Source: JAZLIT01 sp045617525 (GTDB taxonomy: Bacteria; Bacillota; Bacilli; Bacillales_A; Planococcaceae). From it: a stretch of DNA of 51,987 bases. A program made the position numbers and the translations under genes. Below are positions 33,963-42,225 of this stretch, one piece after another. The notes under the pieces are model-generated. The model made no database searches, was not told the DNA's origin, and worked only from the letters and a program-made list of their open reading frames with translations. The stretch covers positions 1-51,987 of the forward strand of contig JAZLIT010000195.1 of the NCBI GenBank assembly GCA_045617525.1. The letters are read 5' to 3'. Positions within the stretch are counted from its first letter, which is position 1. Each line of letters opens with the position of its first letter.

Positions 33963-35402
33963 ATTAAAAAAATATTGGTCATAATATTAATCCTAATTTT
34001 AATTTTTTGGGTAGCTACTAGTATGAAGAATGAAGGAGAATCAGATGTCGTATCTACTGAAATTAGAAATTTCACTCCAGAGGTACTGAGTCCAGGAAAT
34101 GAGAGCGAGTATGTATTTAAGTTAGCACTGAATGATAAAGGTAATTTCAATGTAGATTCATCTATCACTATAAAGAATACTTCTGCTGATCAATGGAATG
34201 AAGTATTGTTTTATTTTATTCCTAATATGTTTACTGAAGAAAATTCAACTCTTGAAAACCCAGCTAATGTAGAAATAGAAAATGTTCTAGTGAATGGTGC
34301 TGATGCTTCATTTACTCTTAATAAGGATACGCTTACTGTTCTATTAGAAACTGCCTTATTACAAAATAATGAATTGAAAATAGACTTTCAGTATTCATTC
34401 ACTTTGCCAGAGGGTGGTCGAAGATTTACAAAAAATAGAGACAACTATTATTTAGCACAATGGTATCCCATGGTAGCTACATATCGAAACAGCAAATGGA
34501 ACAAAGAGGAGTATTTATCTTACGGTGAAACCTACCATACTTCCTATAGTGATTTTACTTTAAATTACGAAATACCTAAAGGCTATACAATCGTAACAAC
34601 TAGTAGCCTAGATTTATACCCTAGTAAAGAATCTGGTATTCTAACAGCAAAAAATGCAAAAGAATTTTTTATAACCATCTTAAAAGAATCCACAATGACC
34701 GAAGAGACAATTGATGATATCAATGTTAGAGTCTTTGGCGTAGCAAAATCTGAAAAAGACCAGACAGAAATACTTCAACTTTCATTAGAAGCAATACAAT
34801 ATTTCCAACAAACAATTGGAGAATATCCATATCAACAATTAGATATCATATTAGATGAAATTTCGATGGAATATCCAGGTATTGTAACAGCGGGATATAT
34901 GAATGGTAGGAAACTAAACTCTGACGCACTAAAGGGTACAGTTGTTCATGAGATTGCACATCAATGGTTTTACAGTGCCATTAGCAATGATCCCTTTTTT
35001 GATGGATGGTTAGATGAGGGGTTCGCTACACTGACAACTCAATTATTTTTTTTCGACTTAGAAAATAAAGAAATCGGCCCATTAGACTTCCAATTGAAAA
35101 ATGAAGAAGAAGTTACGCTGCCAGTAAACTTACCTTTAAATCAATATTCTCAAAATGGTACTAATATTTCAAATTATCATTATTACAAACCAGGAATTAT
35201 GTTATGGAATATCTTTAAAGAAAATGGTGGCAAGGAAAAGTTAGGAGAGTTTTTAAAGGCTTATTATAAAACCTATAAATACCAGGAATTAAATTCACTA
35301 GAGTTTACCCGGTTTTTATCTCACTTTCTAGAATTAAAAAATGATGATTATTTTAAAGACTGGATTTTATTAGATAAAACTACGTATGGGGATTTACAAT
35401 GA
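33963..35402 (+). CDS. M1-family zinc metallopeptidase, membrane-anchored
   Basis: About 479 residues. After a Lys pair comes a strongly hydrophobic segment (KKILVIILILILIFWVATS), a signal anchor with no lipobox cysteine. The catalytic zinc site is HEIAH (His329, Glu330, His333) followed after 18 residues by Glu352 in GWLDEGFA, exact gluzincin spacing. An N-terminal beta-rich part precedes it, and GYMNGR replaces the usual GAMEN. The start is doubtful: AGGAGTGG lies seven bases before an in-frame ATT at 33963, while TTG 33945 lacks a ribosome site. It is AT-richer than nearby genes, like the next gene. Confidence 0.88.
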   Translation: MKKILVIILILILIFWVATSMKNEGESDVVSTEIRNFTPEVLSPGNESEYVFKLALNDKGNFNVDSSITIKNTSADQWNEVLFYFIPNMFTEENSTLENPANVEIENVLVNGADASFTLNKDTLTVLLETALLQNNELKIDFQYSFTLPEGGRRFTKNRDNYYLAQWYPMVATYRNSKWNKEEYLSYGETYHTSYSDFTLNYEIPKGYTIVTTSSLDLYPSKESGILTAKNAKEFFITILKESTMTEETIDDINVRVFGVAKSEKDQTEILQLSLEAIQYFQQTIGEYPYQQLDIILDEISMEYPGIVTAGYMNGRKLNSDALKGTVVHEIAHQWFYSAISNDPFFDGWLDEGFATLTTQLFFFDLENKEIGPLDFQLKNEEEVTLPVNLPLNQYSQNGTNISNYHYYKPGIMLWNIFKENGGKEKLGEFLKAYYKTYKYQELNSLEFTRFLSHFLELKNDDYFKDWILLDKTTYGDLQ

Positions 35403-35525
35403 TAGCCTCAATCCAACTTAAACTTTAAATTATAGATTTAGATTTATTTTATGTTCTTCTATCTCAATGTTTCTAGGTTTTAGAACCATTTGTATAAAGT
35501 ATTCCCTCGATTTATCTGAATTATC

Positions 35526-35650
35526 TTAAAAATAAACTCGAAATATGTTATACTTTTCCATATAAAAAAGGAGGTGCAAGTCCAGTGGTAAAGAAATAAA
35601 ATGAGAAAATCTATTAACTTTAGAATATACATGTAGATTTTCTCTTTCAT
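35526..35650 (+). promoter_or_regulatory. Leader with mini-ORF and hairpin upstream of MBL hydrolase
   Basis: TTAAAA (35526-35531), 17 bases, TATACT (35549-35554) could be the promoter. AAGGAGG (35568-35574) then precedes a five-codon reading frame GTG-GTA-AAG-AAA-TAA (35585-35599; MVKK). Three bases later a perfect 11-bp hairpin starts (GAGAAAATCTA, 35603-35613, with its complement at 35634-35644) around a 20-base loop. The hydrolase ribosome site comes after it. This layout resembles leader-peptide attenuation, but the stem is AT-rich and the T-run weak. Confidence 0.5.
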
Positions 35651-35683
35651 ATTATTAATATTTAGAAAAGAGGAGAAAACAAC

Positions 35684-36532
35684 ATGTTAAATAAATTCAG
35701 TGATACTATTTATTATATGTCTAATCAAGATGAAAACGACCGACCGACATTAGGTCTGGTATGTGGCGACCAATATAGTTTAATAATAGACTGTGGTAAC
35801 TCTACTCAGCATGCGCAGGATTTTTTATTAGAAATTGAGAAACTAAATGTACCCCCAGTTAAATATGTGGTAATTACCCATGCACATTGGGATCATTTCC
35901 TTGGCATGAATGAATTTGATGCAACTGTTATTGTTAATAGTCAAACAAACGAGTTGTTAAAAGTATGGCAAAGTTACACATTTGATGACAGTTCACTACA
36001 AACATATGCGCAGACTAAATTGATGGGCGATAAGTGTATAGAGATTATACAAACAGAGATTCCAACTAGAGATAGTTTTAAATTAAATTCTCCACATATA
36101 ATCTTTGAAAAAACATTAACTGTTGATTTAGGTAATAAAATTTGTATACTTGAAAAAATCAACAGTACTCATACAGATGACGCTACAATCATTTATATCC
36201 CTGATGAAAAAGTCATTTTTTTAGGTGATTGTGTATATGGTACAACTACAAATTCTCTATTTCATTACAAGCAATCATTGTTATTGCCTATGATTGAAGA
36301 TATTCAAAAATATAATGCTGAATCATTCCTACTTGGTCATGAATCTATTTGCGATTTGGATGAAATGACGACATTTTGGAAAGAGTTAAGAGCAGCAAGT
36401 AAAGCGGTTAAATCATCTTCATTAGAAAATGCAATTGAGTCCTTCAAGATAGAAAATAATAGAAATCCAAATGATGATGAGTTATTTTTCATAAAAGCAT
36501 TTGTAAATGACCATATTATTCAATCACTATAA
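35684..36532 (+). CDS. Metallo-beta-lactamase fold hydrolase
   Basis: 282-residue protein with the metal-binding motif THAHWDHFLG (HxHxDH, about residues 65-73), then NSTHTDD (third-histidine region), FLGDCVYG (bridging Asp) and LGHES near residue 225. The fold is shared by lactonases, thiolesterases, phosphodiesterases and lactamases. No signal peptide is present, so it acts in the cytoplasm, making a classical beta-lactamase unlikely. ATG 35684 follows GAGGAG. Like the M1 peptidase gene it is AT-rich and uses AGA/ATA-type codons. It has a leader with a mini-ORF and hairpin. Confidence 0.9.
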   Translation: MLNKFSDTIYYMSNQDENDRPTLGLVCGDQYSLIIDCGNSTQHAQDFLLEIEKLNVPPVKYVVITHAHWDHFLGMNEFDATVIVNSQTNELLKVWQSYTFDDSSLQTYAQTKLMGDKCIEIIQTEIPTRDSFKLNSPHIIFEKTLTVDLGNKICILEKINSTHTDDATIIYIPDEKVIFLGDCVYGTTTNSLFHYKQSLLLPMIEDIQKYNAESFLLGHESICDLDEMTTFWKELRAASKAVKSSSLENAIESFKIENNRNPNDDELFFIKAFVNDHIIQSL

Positions 36533-36555
36533 TTCTATAAACTAAAAATTTTAGC

Positions 36556-36596
36556 CAATAGTCACTTCATTTCAAATAGAAATGAGGTGACTATTG
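36556..36596 (+). terminator. Terminator-like hairpin behind MBL gene
   Basis: CAATAGTCAC pairs with GTGACTATTG, with further TCATTT/AAATGA pairing. No long T-run follows, so it may only stabilise the message. Confidence 0.55.
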
Positions 36597-36689
36597 TTAG
36601 TTTCGTAACACATCAGCGTATCAGTAATTCGGCCCCATCCACCTGCTAAATGTCTCTAGATATCACGGAAATCCAATGCTGATCGATAC

Positions 36690-36731
36690 AAAAAAATCCG
36701 CCCCTTCGATTTCTATTAAAGCGGCGGATTT
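36690..36731 (-). terminator. Terminator-like hairpin next to the IS relic
   Basis: AAATCCGCC pairs with GGCGGATTT, followed by T-rich sequence on the minus strand. Its transcript is not identified. Confidence 0.6.
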
Positions 36732-36739
36732 ACTTTTAT

Positions 36740-37612
36740 GACTCTATACTATTTGTTGGGGTATCCACTCAATTTTGTGCAGAAGAAAGGCAAAAAAATC
36801 TACTTGAATTGTTAAAAACCAGTCTTCCACAAGCACAAACATAGCGGTGTCGCTTATAAAAAAGATGGTTAAAAGTTCAAACCACTTTAAATGCTTTACC
36901 TTTTGGATGCGAAAATCGTGCGCTTTAATTGTTTTAACGCCACAAGAGGGACCATCTTGTTTTTTTAGCTAAAGAGAGACATGAGACATGTATCGAAACG
37001 CGATCCTGGTATTCTTCAATCTCATGGAGGATCTTTTAATTCTGGAATTATCATGTAATTATTCACAAATTACCTTTCATATAGTAAAGATACGATTGAT
37101 CACAATTTATATAGTAAAGATACGATTGATTTACTATTTATACGAATATGGATTGAATGTGAAAATGGTTGTGATGGACATGAATCGAAATGGCTTTTTA
37201 AAAGGGATTAATAATACACTTCAAAGGTTATTAAAAGAAATGCTTTTCGATTTAGAAAGCATGAGCACTTTAAAGCAAAGATTTTATTAAGCGGAGTATA
37301 TCAAACGTGCGAGAATCACCTTGGACAGTGCTCGTTGATTGGAGCGGAGGGGGCCCGCGACTTCCAGGGGATAAGCACGTGCGGAAAATCCACTAATTTT
37401 CTGCCTCCGTAAAGGCAGGGAATTAGTTAGTTGGAGCCGTGCCCTAAAGAATTAGGTAGGGAAGCTAAGAGCGCGCTCGTCGTGAGCGCAACGCTTCCAT
37501 GACCATCATCCTGCTGGCCCTCGGTCCACCGGAGCTCCAATCAACGCCTTTCGTGAGAAAGGGTTGAAATAATGACTAATTTCAGGTACACCCCAACATT
37601 TGACGTGAAACC
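36740..37612 (+). mobile_element. Decayed ISL3-family insertion sequence, relic B
   Basis: Left end GACTCTATACTATTTGTTGG and right end (37584-37612, complement GGTTTCACGTCAAATGTTGG) are imperfect inverted repeats sharing TGTTGGGGT. Near the 3' end the transposase C-terminus can be read in pieces: VKMVVMDMN (a DDE aspartate region) and NGFLKGINNT (normally NGFxEGxNN). The catalytic Glu is Lys, the frame breaks after GINNT, and the middle of the gene is deleted. A 20-bp sequence (ATAGTAAAGATACGATTGAT) repeats with a 30-base period at 37081 and 37111. No intact transposase exists. Confidence 0.7.
37334..37562. repeat. Structured hairpin repeat, copy B, inside IS relic B
   Basis: Outer arms GTTGATTGGAGC (37334-37345) and GCTCCAATCAAC (37534-37545) are perfect over 12 bp; GC-rich stretches GGAGGGGGCCCGCGAC and ...GGTCCACCGGAG extend them. 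An inner hairpin CTAATTTTCTGCCT/AGGCAGGGAATTAG and a GGAGCC-TGCC stretch follow, and a CCTTTC-GTGA-GAAAGG hairpin ends the unit. Compared with copy C it has about 70 extra bases on the right side. Confidence 0.8.
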
Positions 37613-37630
37613 TTTTTATTGAATTCATAA

Positions 37631-38407
37631 CTACTTCCCTTTAAAAAGGGGTCGTCGTTTTTCTGAGAAAGCATTTAAAGCCTCGATGCGGTCTTCAGTA
37701 GGAATCGTTATTTCATAAGCTTTGCGTTCGATTTGTAAGCCCGTCTGAATATCGACTTTCATGCCTTGCTTTACAGCAAATTTTGCCTGCTGCAGCGCAA
37801 TTGGTGCATTCGCTAAAATTGTTTGAGCAAATTGAAGTGCGGTCTTTTGTAGGGCCACATTATCAGCAATTAGTGTGAATAGACCATAGCTTAAGCCTTC
37901 TTCGGCAGTTATATGTTTGGCGGTTAAAATGAGCTCAAGTGCACGAGTTTCACCGATTAAGCGTGGTAGTCGTTGTGTACCACCTGCCCCTGGAATAATG
38001 CCTAAGCTCGTTTCAGTTAACCCGACTTTCACATGGTTCGCAGCAATTCTAAAATCACATGCGAGTGCAAGCTCAAGGCCACCACCAAAGGCAAATCCAT
38101 TAATTACGCAAATTGTGGGTTGGGGTAATTGTTCGATAGCAGTAAAAACTTCCCCAAACTTATTTAAGTTACGGTAAACAAGTGGCTGAGGTAAATTTTT
38201 GCGCTCCTTTAAATCAGCACCTACGGAAAATGCTCGGTCACCAGCTGCTGTAAAAAGGACAACCTGAATTTCAGGATTAATTCGAATTGAATCGATATAA
38301 CCCGATAACTCTAGTAACATATCGAAATTAAATGCATTCATTACTTCAGGACGATTAAGGGTAACGATACCGATAGGACCAGATTGTTCAAACAGTATTG
38401 AATTCAT
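37631..38407 (-). CDS. Enoyl-CoA hydratase/isomerase family protein
   Basis: 258-residue crotonase-fold enzyme. VTLNRPEVMNAFN at the start, DRAFSVGADLKER (A-D-L oxyanion loop), GFAFGGGLELALACDFRIAA (Gly and catalytic Glu) and LTETSLGIIPGAGGTQRLPRLIG (second catalytic Glu region) fit a hydratase that adds water to 2-trans-enoyl-CoA; both acidic residues are present. The specific pathway is not shown by neighbours. ATG 38407 follows GGGGGTTATAT; the upstream GTG/ATG at 38440 lacks a site. It ends directly at the border of the IS relic. Confidence 0.9.
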   Translation of the reverse strand: MNSILFEQSGPIGIVTLNRPEVMNAFNFDMLLELSGYIDSIRINPEIQVVLFTAAGDRAFSVGADLKERKNLPQPLVYRNLNKFGEVFTAIEQLPQPTICVINGFAFGGGLELALACDFRIAANHVKVGLTETSLGIIPGAGGTQRLPRLIGETRALELILTAKHITAEEGLSYGLFTLIADNVALQKTALQFAQTILANAPIALQQAKFAVKQGMKVDIQTGLQIERKAYEITIPTEDRIEALNAFSEKRRPLFKGK

Positions 38408-38548
38408 ATATAACCCCCTAGTAGTATTTTGATTAATCACTTAATTATAGTACAATCTATTTAATGAATATTTAAATAAATCGTATTATTATTATAAATG
38501 AGTAAAAAGTAGTATGAATAATTCGTAAAGGGAATTGAGGCGAGAATT

Positions 38549-39784
38549 ATGGAAGTTTTTGTTGCAAGACAACCGATTTTTAATAAGAATGAGCAAATCG
38601 TAGCTTATGAATTATTATATAGAAACCGACGTGAAAATTTTTTCCCGCAAGTTGATTCAGATAATGCCACGGTAGATGTGTTAGTCAATTCATTTTTATC
38701 TATTGGTATTGAAGAGGTTACGCAAGGGAAGCCTGCATATGTTAATTTTACAAGTAATTTATTATACAGTAATGTATTAGATCTTATTAATCCGGATAAG
38801 GTTGTTGTTGAGATATTAGAAGATGTAAAAATTACGCCAGAAATAGTGCAACGAATAAAAGAGTTAAAATTAAGAGGCTACAAGATGGCATTAGATGATT
38901 TTATTTTAAGTGACGCTTTTATAAAGAATGACAATGTTTTTAATTATATTGATTATATAAAAATTGATTTTTTATCGACGCCATTATTAAAGCGTATGGA
39001 AATAGAAAATGAAATTAAAGAAAAATATCCACATATCCAGTTATTAGCCGAAAAAGTAGAAACGCGTAATCAATATGAAATAGCGAAACATTCGGGGTAT
39101 GTTTTATTTCAAGGATATTTCTTTGAACAACCACAAATTTTATCAACAACAGATATTCCACCGAATATAATTCAATATTTACAAGTTATCTCGATGTTAA
39201 AAGAGGAAGAGCCAGATATTAATTTGCTTTCTGAAAATATTGAGCGTGATATTTCATTAACGTATAAGCTTTTACAGTTAATAAATAATTCGAATAAACG
39301 GTCAAAATCTAAAGTGCGCTCCATTAAACAGGCCGTACTATTAATGGGGCTAACAGAACTTCGCAAATGGATGTATTTGTTGGCAATGCGTGAAGGGCAA
39401 ATGGATCAAGATAATGATTCAAAAAAGGAAATTATAATGTCCTCCCTATTCCGAGCAAAAGTATGTGAAAAATTAGCACGTTATAATTATGAAGAAAATT
39501 TTTCGGAGTACTTTTTAGTAGGGTTGTTCTCATTAATTGATGCACTACTTGAACGCCCACTTTGGACAATTCTTAAACAATTACCGTTTTCAAATGAAAT
39601 CGTCGAGACATTAAGTGGCACTCGAACAAGGATGGAACCATATTTGAAGTTAAGCATTGCGCTGAATAAAGCAGAATGGGACAAAGTTGAAAGTTTAGCG
39701 GAAGAGCTAGTTATTCCAATTGAAATTGTTATGAAACATTATACAGACGCGAATAATTGGGTTAAAGATTCATTTGATTGGTAA
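38549..39784 (+). CDS. EAL-HDOD domain signalling protein (YuxH-like)
   Basis: 411 residues. N-terminal EAL-like domain (1-200): FVARQPIFNKNEQIVAYELLYR, VEILEDVKITPE, LALDDF-type (MALDDFILSDAF) and QLLAEKVETRNQYEIAKHSGYVLFQGYFFEQP. The active EAL motif reads YELLYR, and several metal-binding acidic residues differ, so c-di-GMP hydrolysis is unlikely. C-terminal HDOD domain (about 205-380: LLSENIERDISLTYKLLQLINN, SIKQAVLLMGLTELRKWMYLLA). B. subtilis YuxH has the same two domains; the role is signal reception or protein docking. ATG follows GAGGCGAG. Confidence 0.9.
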   Translation: MEVFVARQPIFNKNEQIVAYELLYRNRRENFFPQVDSDNATVDVLVNSFLSIGIEEVTQGKPAYVNFTSNLLYSNVLDLINPDKVVVEILEDVKITPEIVQRIKELKLRGYKMALDDFILSDAFIKNDNVFNYIDYIKIDFLSTPLLKRMEIENEIKEKYPHIQLLAEKVETRNQYEIAKHSGYVLFQGYFFEQPQILSTTDIPPNIIQYLQVISMLKEEEPDINLLSENIERDISLTYKLLQLINNSNKRSKSKVRSIKQAVLLMGLTELRKWMYLLAMREGQMDQDNDSKKEIIMSSLFRAKVCEKLARYNYEENFSEYFLVGLFSLIDALLERPLWTILKQLPFSNEIVETLSGTRTRMEPYLKLSIALNKAEWDKVESLAEELVIPIEIVMKHYTDANNWVKDSFDW

Positions 39785-39806
39785 AACCACTTTAGCGTAG
39801 TAGCCT

Positions 39807-39841
39807 AGAGAACTTCATCTTAATGAAGTTCTCTTTTTTTT
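39807..39841 (+). terminator. Terminator of EAL-HDOD gene
   Basis: AGAGAACTTCAT pairs with ATGAAGTTCTCT around a 4-base loop, followed by a run of T. Confidence 0.9.
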
Positions 39842-39899
39842 GGATGTTTGTTATAATCAGTCGGAAAATAGACAAATTAGGATTAAAGCGAGGATCAAC

Positions 39900-40751
39900 A
39901 TGGCGACTGAAAAATTATCACGTAAAGATACAGTCTTTGAGTATATTTTAGTAATAGTGGGAGCAGCAGTTATTGCGTTAGGATTTAATGTGTTTTTATT
40001 TCCAAACCAAGTTGCTTCAGGTGGTGTAAGTGGGATTAGTACGATTTTACATGGACTTTTCGGATGGAATGCTGGGCTTGTACAGTATGCATTTAATATT
40101 CCACTGTTTATCGCAGGTGTATTTATTTTAGGGAAAACATTTGGCATAAAGTCATTTGTGGGTACGTTGGCGCTACCGTTTTTCGTGATTTTGACGGAAA
40201 ATTGGGAGCCGTGGACATTAAATCCATTACTAGGCGCAATCTTTGGCGGTATCAGTGTAGGATTAGGTATCGGACTTGTTTTTAAAGGGAAAGCTTCTAC
40301 TGGCGGTACTGATTTATTAGCGCAAATAATCACAAAGTATACAGGCTTAACTTTAGGGACGAGTGTGTTATTAATCGATGGTTTGATTGCAATAAGTGCA
40401 GCGGTCGTATTTGATTTAGAAAAAGGATTATATGCGATTATCGGTTTATATGTAACGACGAAAACAATAGATTTAGTGCAAATGGGCTTTAGTCAATCGA
40501 AAATGGTATTCATTATTACCACTAAACAGGATGAAGTACGTGATGCAATCTATGAAGAGATTAATCGCGGTGTGACGAAACTACCTGCAATCGGTGGTTA
40601 TACAGGTAAAGATCGCCCTATTATCATGGTTGTGGTTTATCAAACAGAGTTCACAAAGCTGAAACAATTGGTCAAAACCATTGATCCATCTGCGTTTGTC
40701 ATTGTTTCTGATGCTTATGAGGTCTTAGGTGAAGGTTTCAAACGAGTGTAA
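39900..40751 (+). CDS. yvjA: YitT-family membrane protein
   Basis: 283 residues with about five hydrophobic segments (DUF161, including FLFPNQVASGGVSGISTILH and GLVFKGKASTGGTDLLAQII) and a C-terminal DUF2179 domain (from about 205, VFIITTKQDEVRDAIYEEINRGVTKLPAIGGYTGKDR). Most members are of unknown function and may transport small solutes. The position next to cccB and hprK matches yvjA of B. subtilis. ATG 39900 follows GCGAGGATCAAC; the frame before it (39840) has no ribosome site. cccB starts 46 bases downstream. Confidence 0.85.
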   Translation: MATEKLSRKDTVFEYILVIVGAAVIALGFNVFLFPNQVASGGVSGISTILHGLFGWNAGLVQYAFNIPLFIAGVFILGKTFGIKSFVGTLALPFFVILTENWEPWTLNPLLGAIFGGISVGLGIGLVFKGKASTGGTDLLAQIITKYTGLTLGTSVLLIDGLIAISAAVVFDLEKGLYAIIGLYVTTKTIDLVQMGFSQSKMVFIITTKQDEVRDAIYEEINRGVTKLPAIGGYTGKDRPIIMVVVYQTEFTKLKQLVKTIDPSAFVIVSDAYEVLGEGFKRV

Positions 40752-40797
40752 GTTTGATATACTAGATTTGTAGGTATTTACATTTGGAGGGATAAAA

Positions 40798-41109
40798 ATG
40801 AAGAAATCAATATTAGCATTAATTTTTGGTTCAACATTAGTGTTAGCTGCTTGTGGTGGTGGGAATAAAGATGAATCTGCTTCTACACAATCAGAAGGTG
40901 AAAAAGTTGTAAAAACTAGTTGTGCTACTTGTCATGGCGGTAATTTACAGGGGAATGGTAATACACCTGCTCTAAATGAAATTGGCGCAAGTTATACAGA
41001 GGAGCAAATCCTAGACGTTATCTTAAATGGTAAAGGTAATATGCCCCCAAATATCTTAAAAGGTGAGCAAGCTGAATTAGCAGCAGCCTGGTTAGCAGAG
41101 CAAAAATAA
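40798..41109 (+). CDS. cccB: Cytochrome c551 lipoprotein
   Basis: 103-residue secreted haem protein. A lipoprotein signal sequence ends at a lipobox with Cys19 (LVLAAC), which anchors it to the outer face of the membrane. The haem attachment site is CATCH (Cys42, Cys45, His46), and NMPPNI supplies a probable axial Met82. It carries electrons in the respiratory chain. It lies beside yvjA and before hprK, as in B. subtilis, and begins 46 bases after yvjA. A ribosome site GGAGGG precedes ATG. It ends in a GU-rich terminator. Confidence 0.92.
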   Translation: MKKSILALIFGSTLVLAACGGGNKDESASTQSEGEKVVKTSCATCHGGNLQGNGNTPALNEIGASYTEEQILDVILNGKGNMPPNILKGEQAELAAAWLAEQK

Positions 41110-41118
41110 TAGAAGTTC

Positions 41119-41161
41119 AGGGTTGTCTTGTGAGCATGATGCTTGTGAGGCGACTCTTTTT
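41119..41161 (+). terminator. Terminator of cccB
   Basis: A hairpin of 17 mostly paired bases (GGTTGTCTTGTGAGCAT with ATGCTTGTGAGGCGACT, several G-U pairs) followed by seven T. Confidence 0.8.
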
Positions 41162-41251
41162 TTGTGATAGAGATAACTTATGAGCTGAATATATAGTAAA
41201 ATAAAACGCACATGATAAAATAAGGAAAGTATATGGAAAGGGGCGGACTGC

Positions 41252-42193
41252 ATGATTCAAGTAACAACAAAGGATGTCTTGGATAAATTTGATCTACAGC
41301 TAGTCAGTGGGCAAGAGGGCATCGGACGATACATAACGATGAGTGATATTTCACGTCCAGGACTTGAGATGGCTGGGTATTTCACACATTACCCTGCGAA
41401 TCGAGTCCAACTTTTGGGGAAGACAGAGTTATCTTTTTTTGAAATGCTTCCGAAAGAGGATAAAATTAATCGTATGGAGCGACTTTGTTCGCCTAATACA
41501 CCTGCGATTATTATTTCTCGAAATTTGGAGGTACCAGAAGAATTAATTAAAGTGGCGGCAATAGCAAATGTACCAGTCCTTGTTACAAAGCTTACAACAA
41601 CAAGGTTCTCAAGCCAATTAACTAACTTTTTAGAAAGTAAACTTGCACCGATGACAGCAATTCATGGCGTTTTGGTGGATATTTATGGGATTGGTGTGTT
41701 GATTTTAGGTAAAAGTGGTGTCGGTAAAAGTGAGACGGCACTCGAGCTCGTAAAAAAAGGGCATCGCCTAGTGGCAGACGATTGCGTTGAAATTCGACAA
41801 GAGGCAGAGAATTTACTCGTGGGTAATCCACCACCATTGCTTGAACATTTGCTAGAAATTCGTGGTATCGGAATTATCGATATTATGACGTTGTTTGGTG
41901 CGTCTGCAGTTAGACCGTATAAGCGAATTACGCTCGTCGTTGAATTAGAGATTTGGGATCCAAAAAAATCTTATGATCGACTAGGTTTAGACGAAGAGAA
42001 AATGAAAATTATTGATACAGAATTAACAAAGCTAACGATACCAGTTCAACCAGGTCGAAATGTATCGGTTATTATTGAAGTGGCAGCGATGAACTATCGT
42101 TTAAAGCGCAAGGGTTTAAACGCGGCAGAAGAATTTTCACGACGATTAGATGCAGTCATTGCTTCTAATAATGATGAGTTGGATGATTACTAA
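41252..42193 (+). CDS. hprK: HPr kinase/phosphorylase
   Basis: 313-residue bifunctional enzyme that phosphorylates HPr on Ser46, and removes that phosphate, in carbon catabolite repression. N-terminal domain (1-130), then the P-loop GKSGVGKS (153-160), and the signature LEIRGIGIIDIMTLFGASAV (about 201-220) with Arg/Glu residues. The C-terminal helix VIEVAAMNYRLKRKGLNAAEEFSRRL is characteristic. ATG follows AAAGGGGCGG. It leads an operon with lgt, ppaX and yvoF, as known for B. subtilis. Confidence 0.96.
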   Translation: MIQVTTKDVLDKFDLQLVSGQEGIGRYITMSDISRPGLEMAGYFTHYPANRVQLLGKTELSFFEMLPKEDKINRMERLCSPNTPAIIISRNLEVPEELIKVAAIANVPVLVTKLTTTRFSSQLTNFLESKLAPMTAIHGVLVDIYGIGVLILGKSGVGKSETALELVKKGHRLVADDCVEIRQEAENLLVGNPPPLLEHLLEIRGIGIIDIMTLFGASAVRPYKRITLVVELEIWDPKKSYDRLGLDEEKMKIIDTELTKLTIPVQPGRNVSVIIEVAAMNYRLKRKGLNAAEEFSRRLDAVIASNNDELDDY

Positions 42194-42225
42194 CTATAAA
42201 AATAGATAGTTGAGGGGAGCAAATG

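Larger units (their letters stand above)
36533..37630. other. Long gene-free region between MBL hydrolase and enoyl-CoA hydratase
   Basis: About 1.1 kb. It contains two hairpins, an ISL3-type insertion-sequence relic (36740-37612) with an internal structured repeat, and unassigned DNA at 36600-36690. Short frames here (36988-37290, 37135 on) are fragments of the decayed transposase. Confidence 0.7.

Noticed and set aside
36600..36690. Unassigned segment next to the IS relic with short Ala/Ser-rich frames
   Set aside because: No family motif could be recognised; may be older insertion-sequence debris.
36988..37290. 100-codon frame in the IS region
   Set aside because: It is a shifted reading of the decayed ISL3 transposase, including its VVMDMN and GINN motifs, with a duplication; not a gene.
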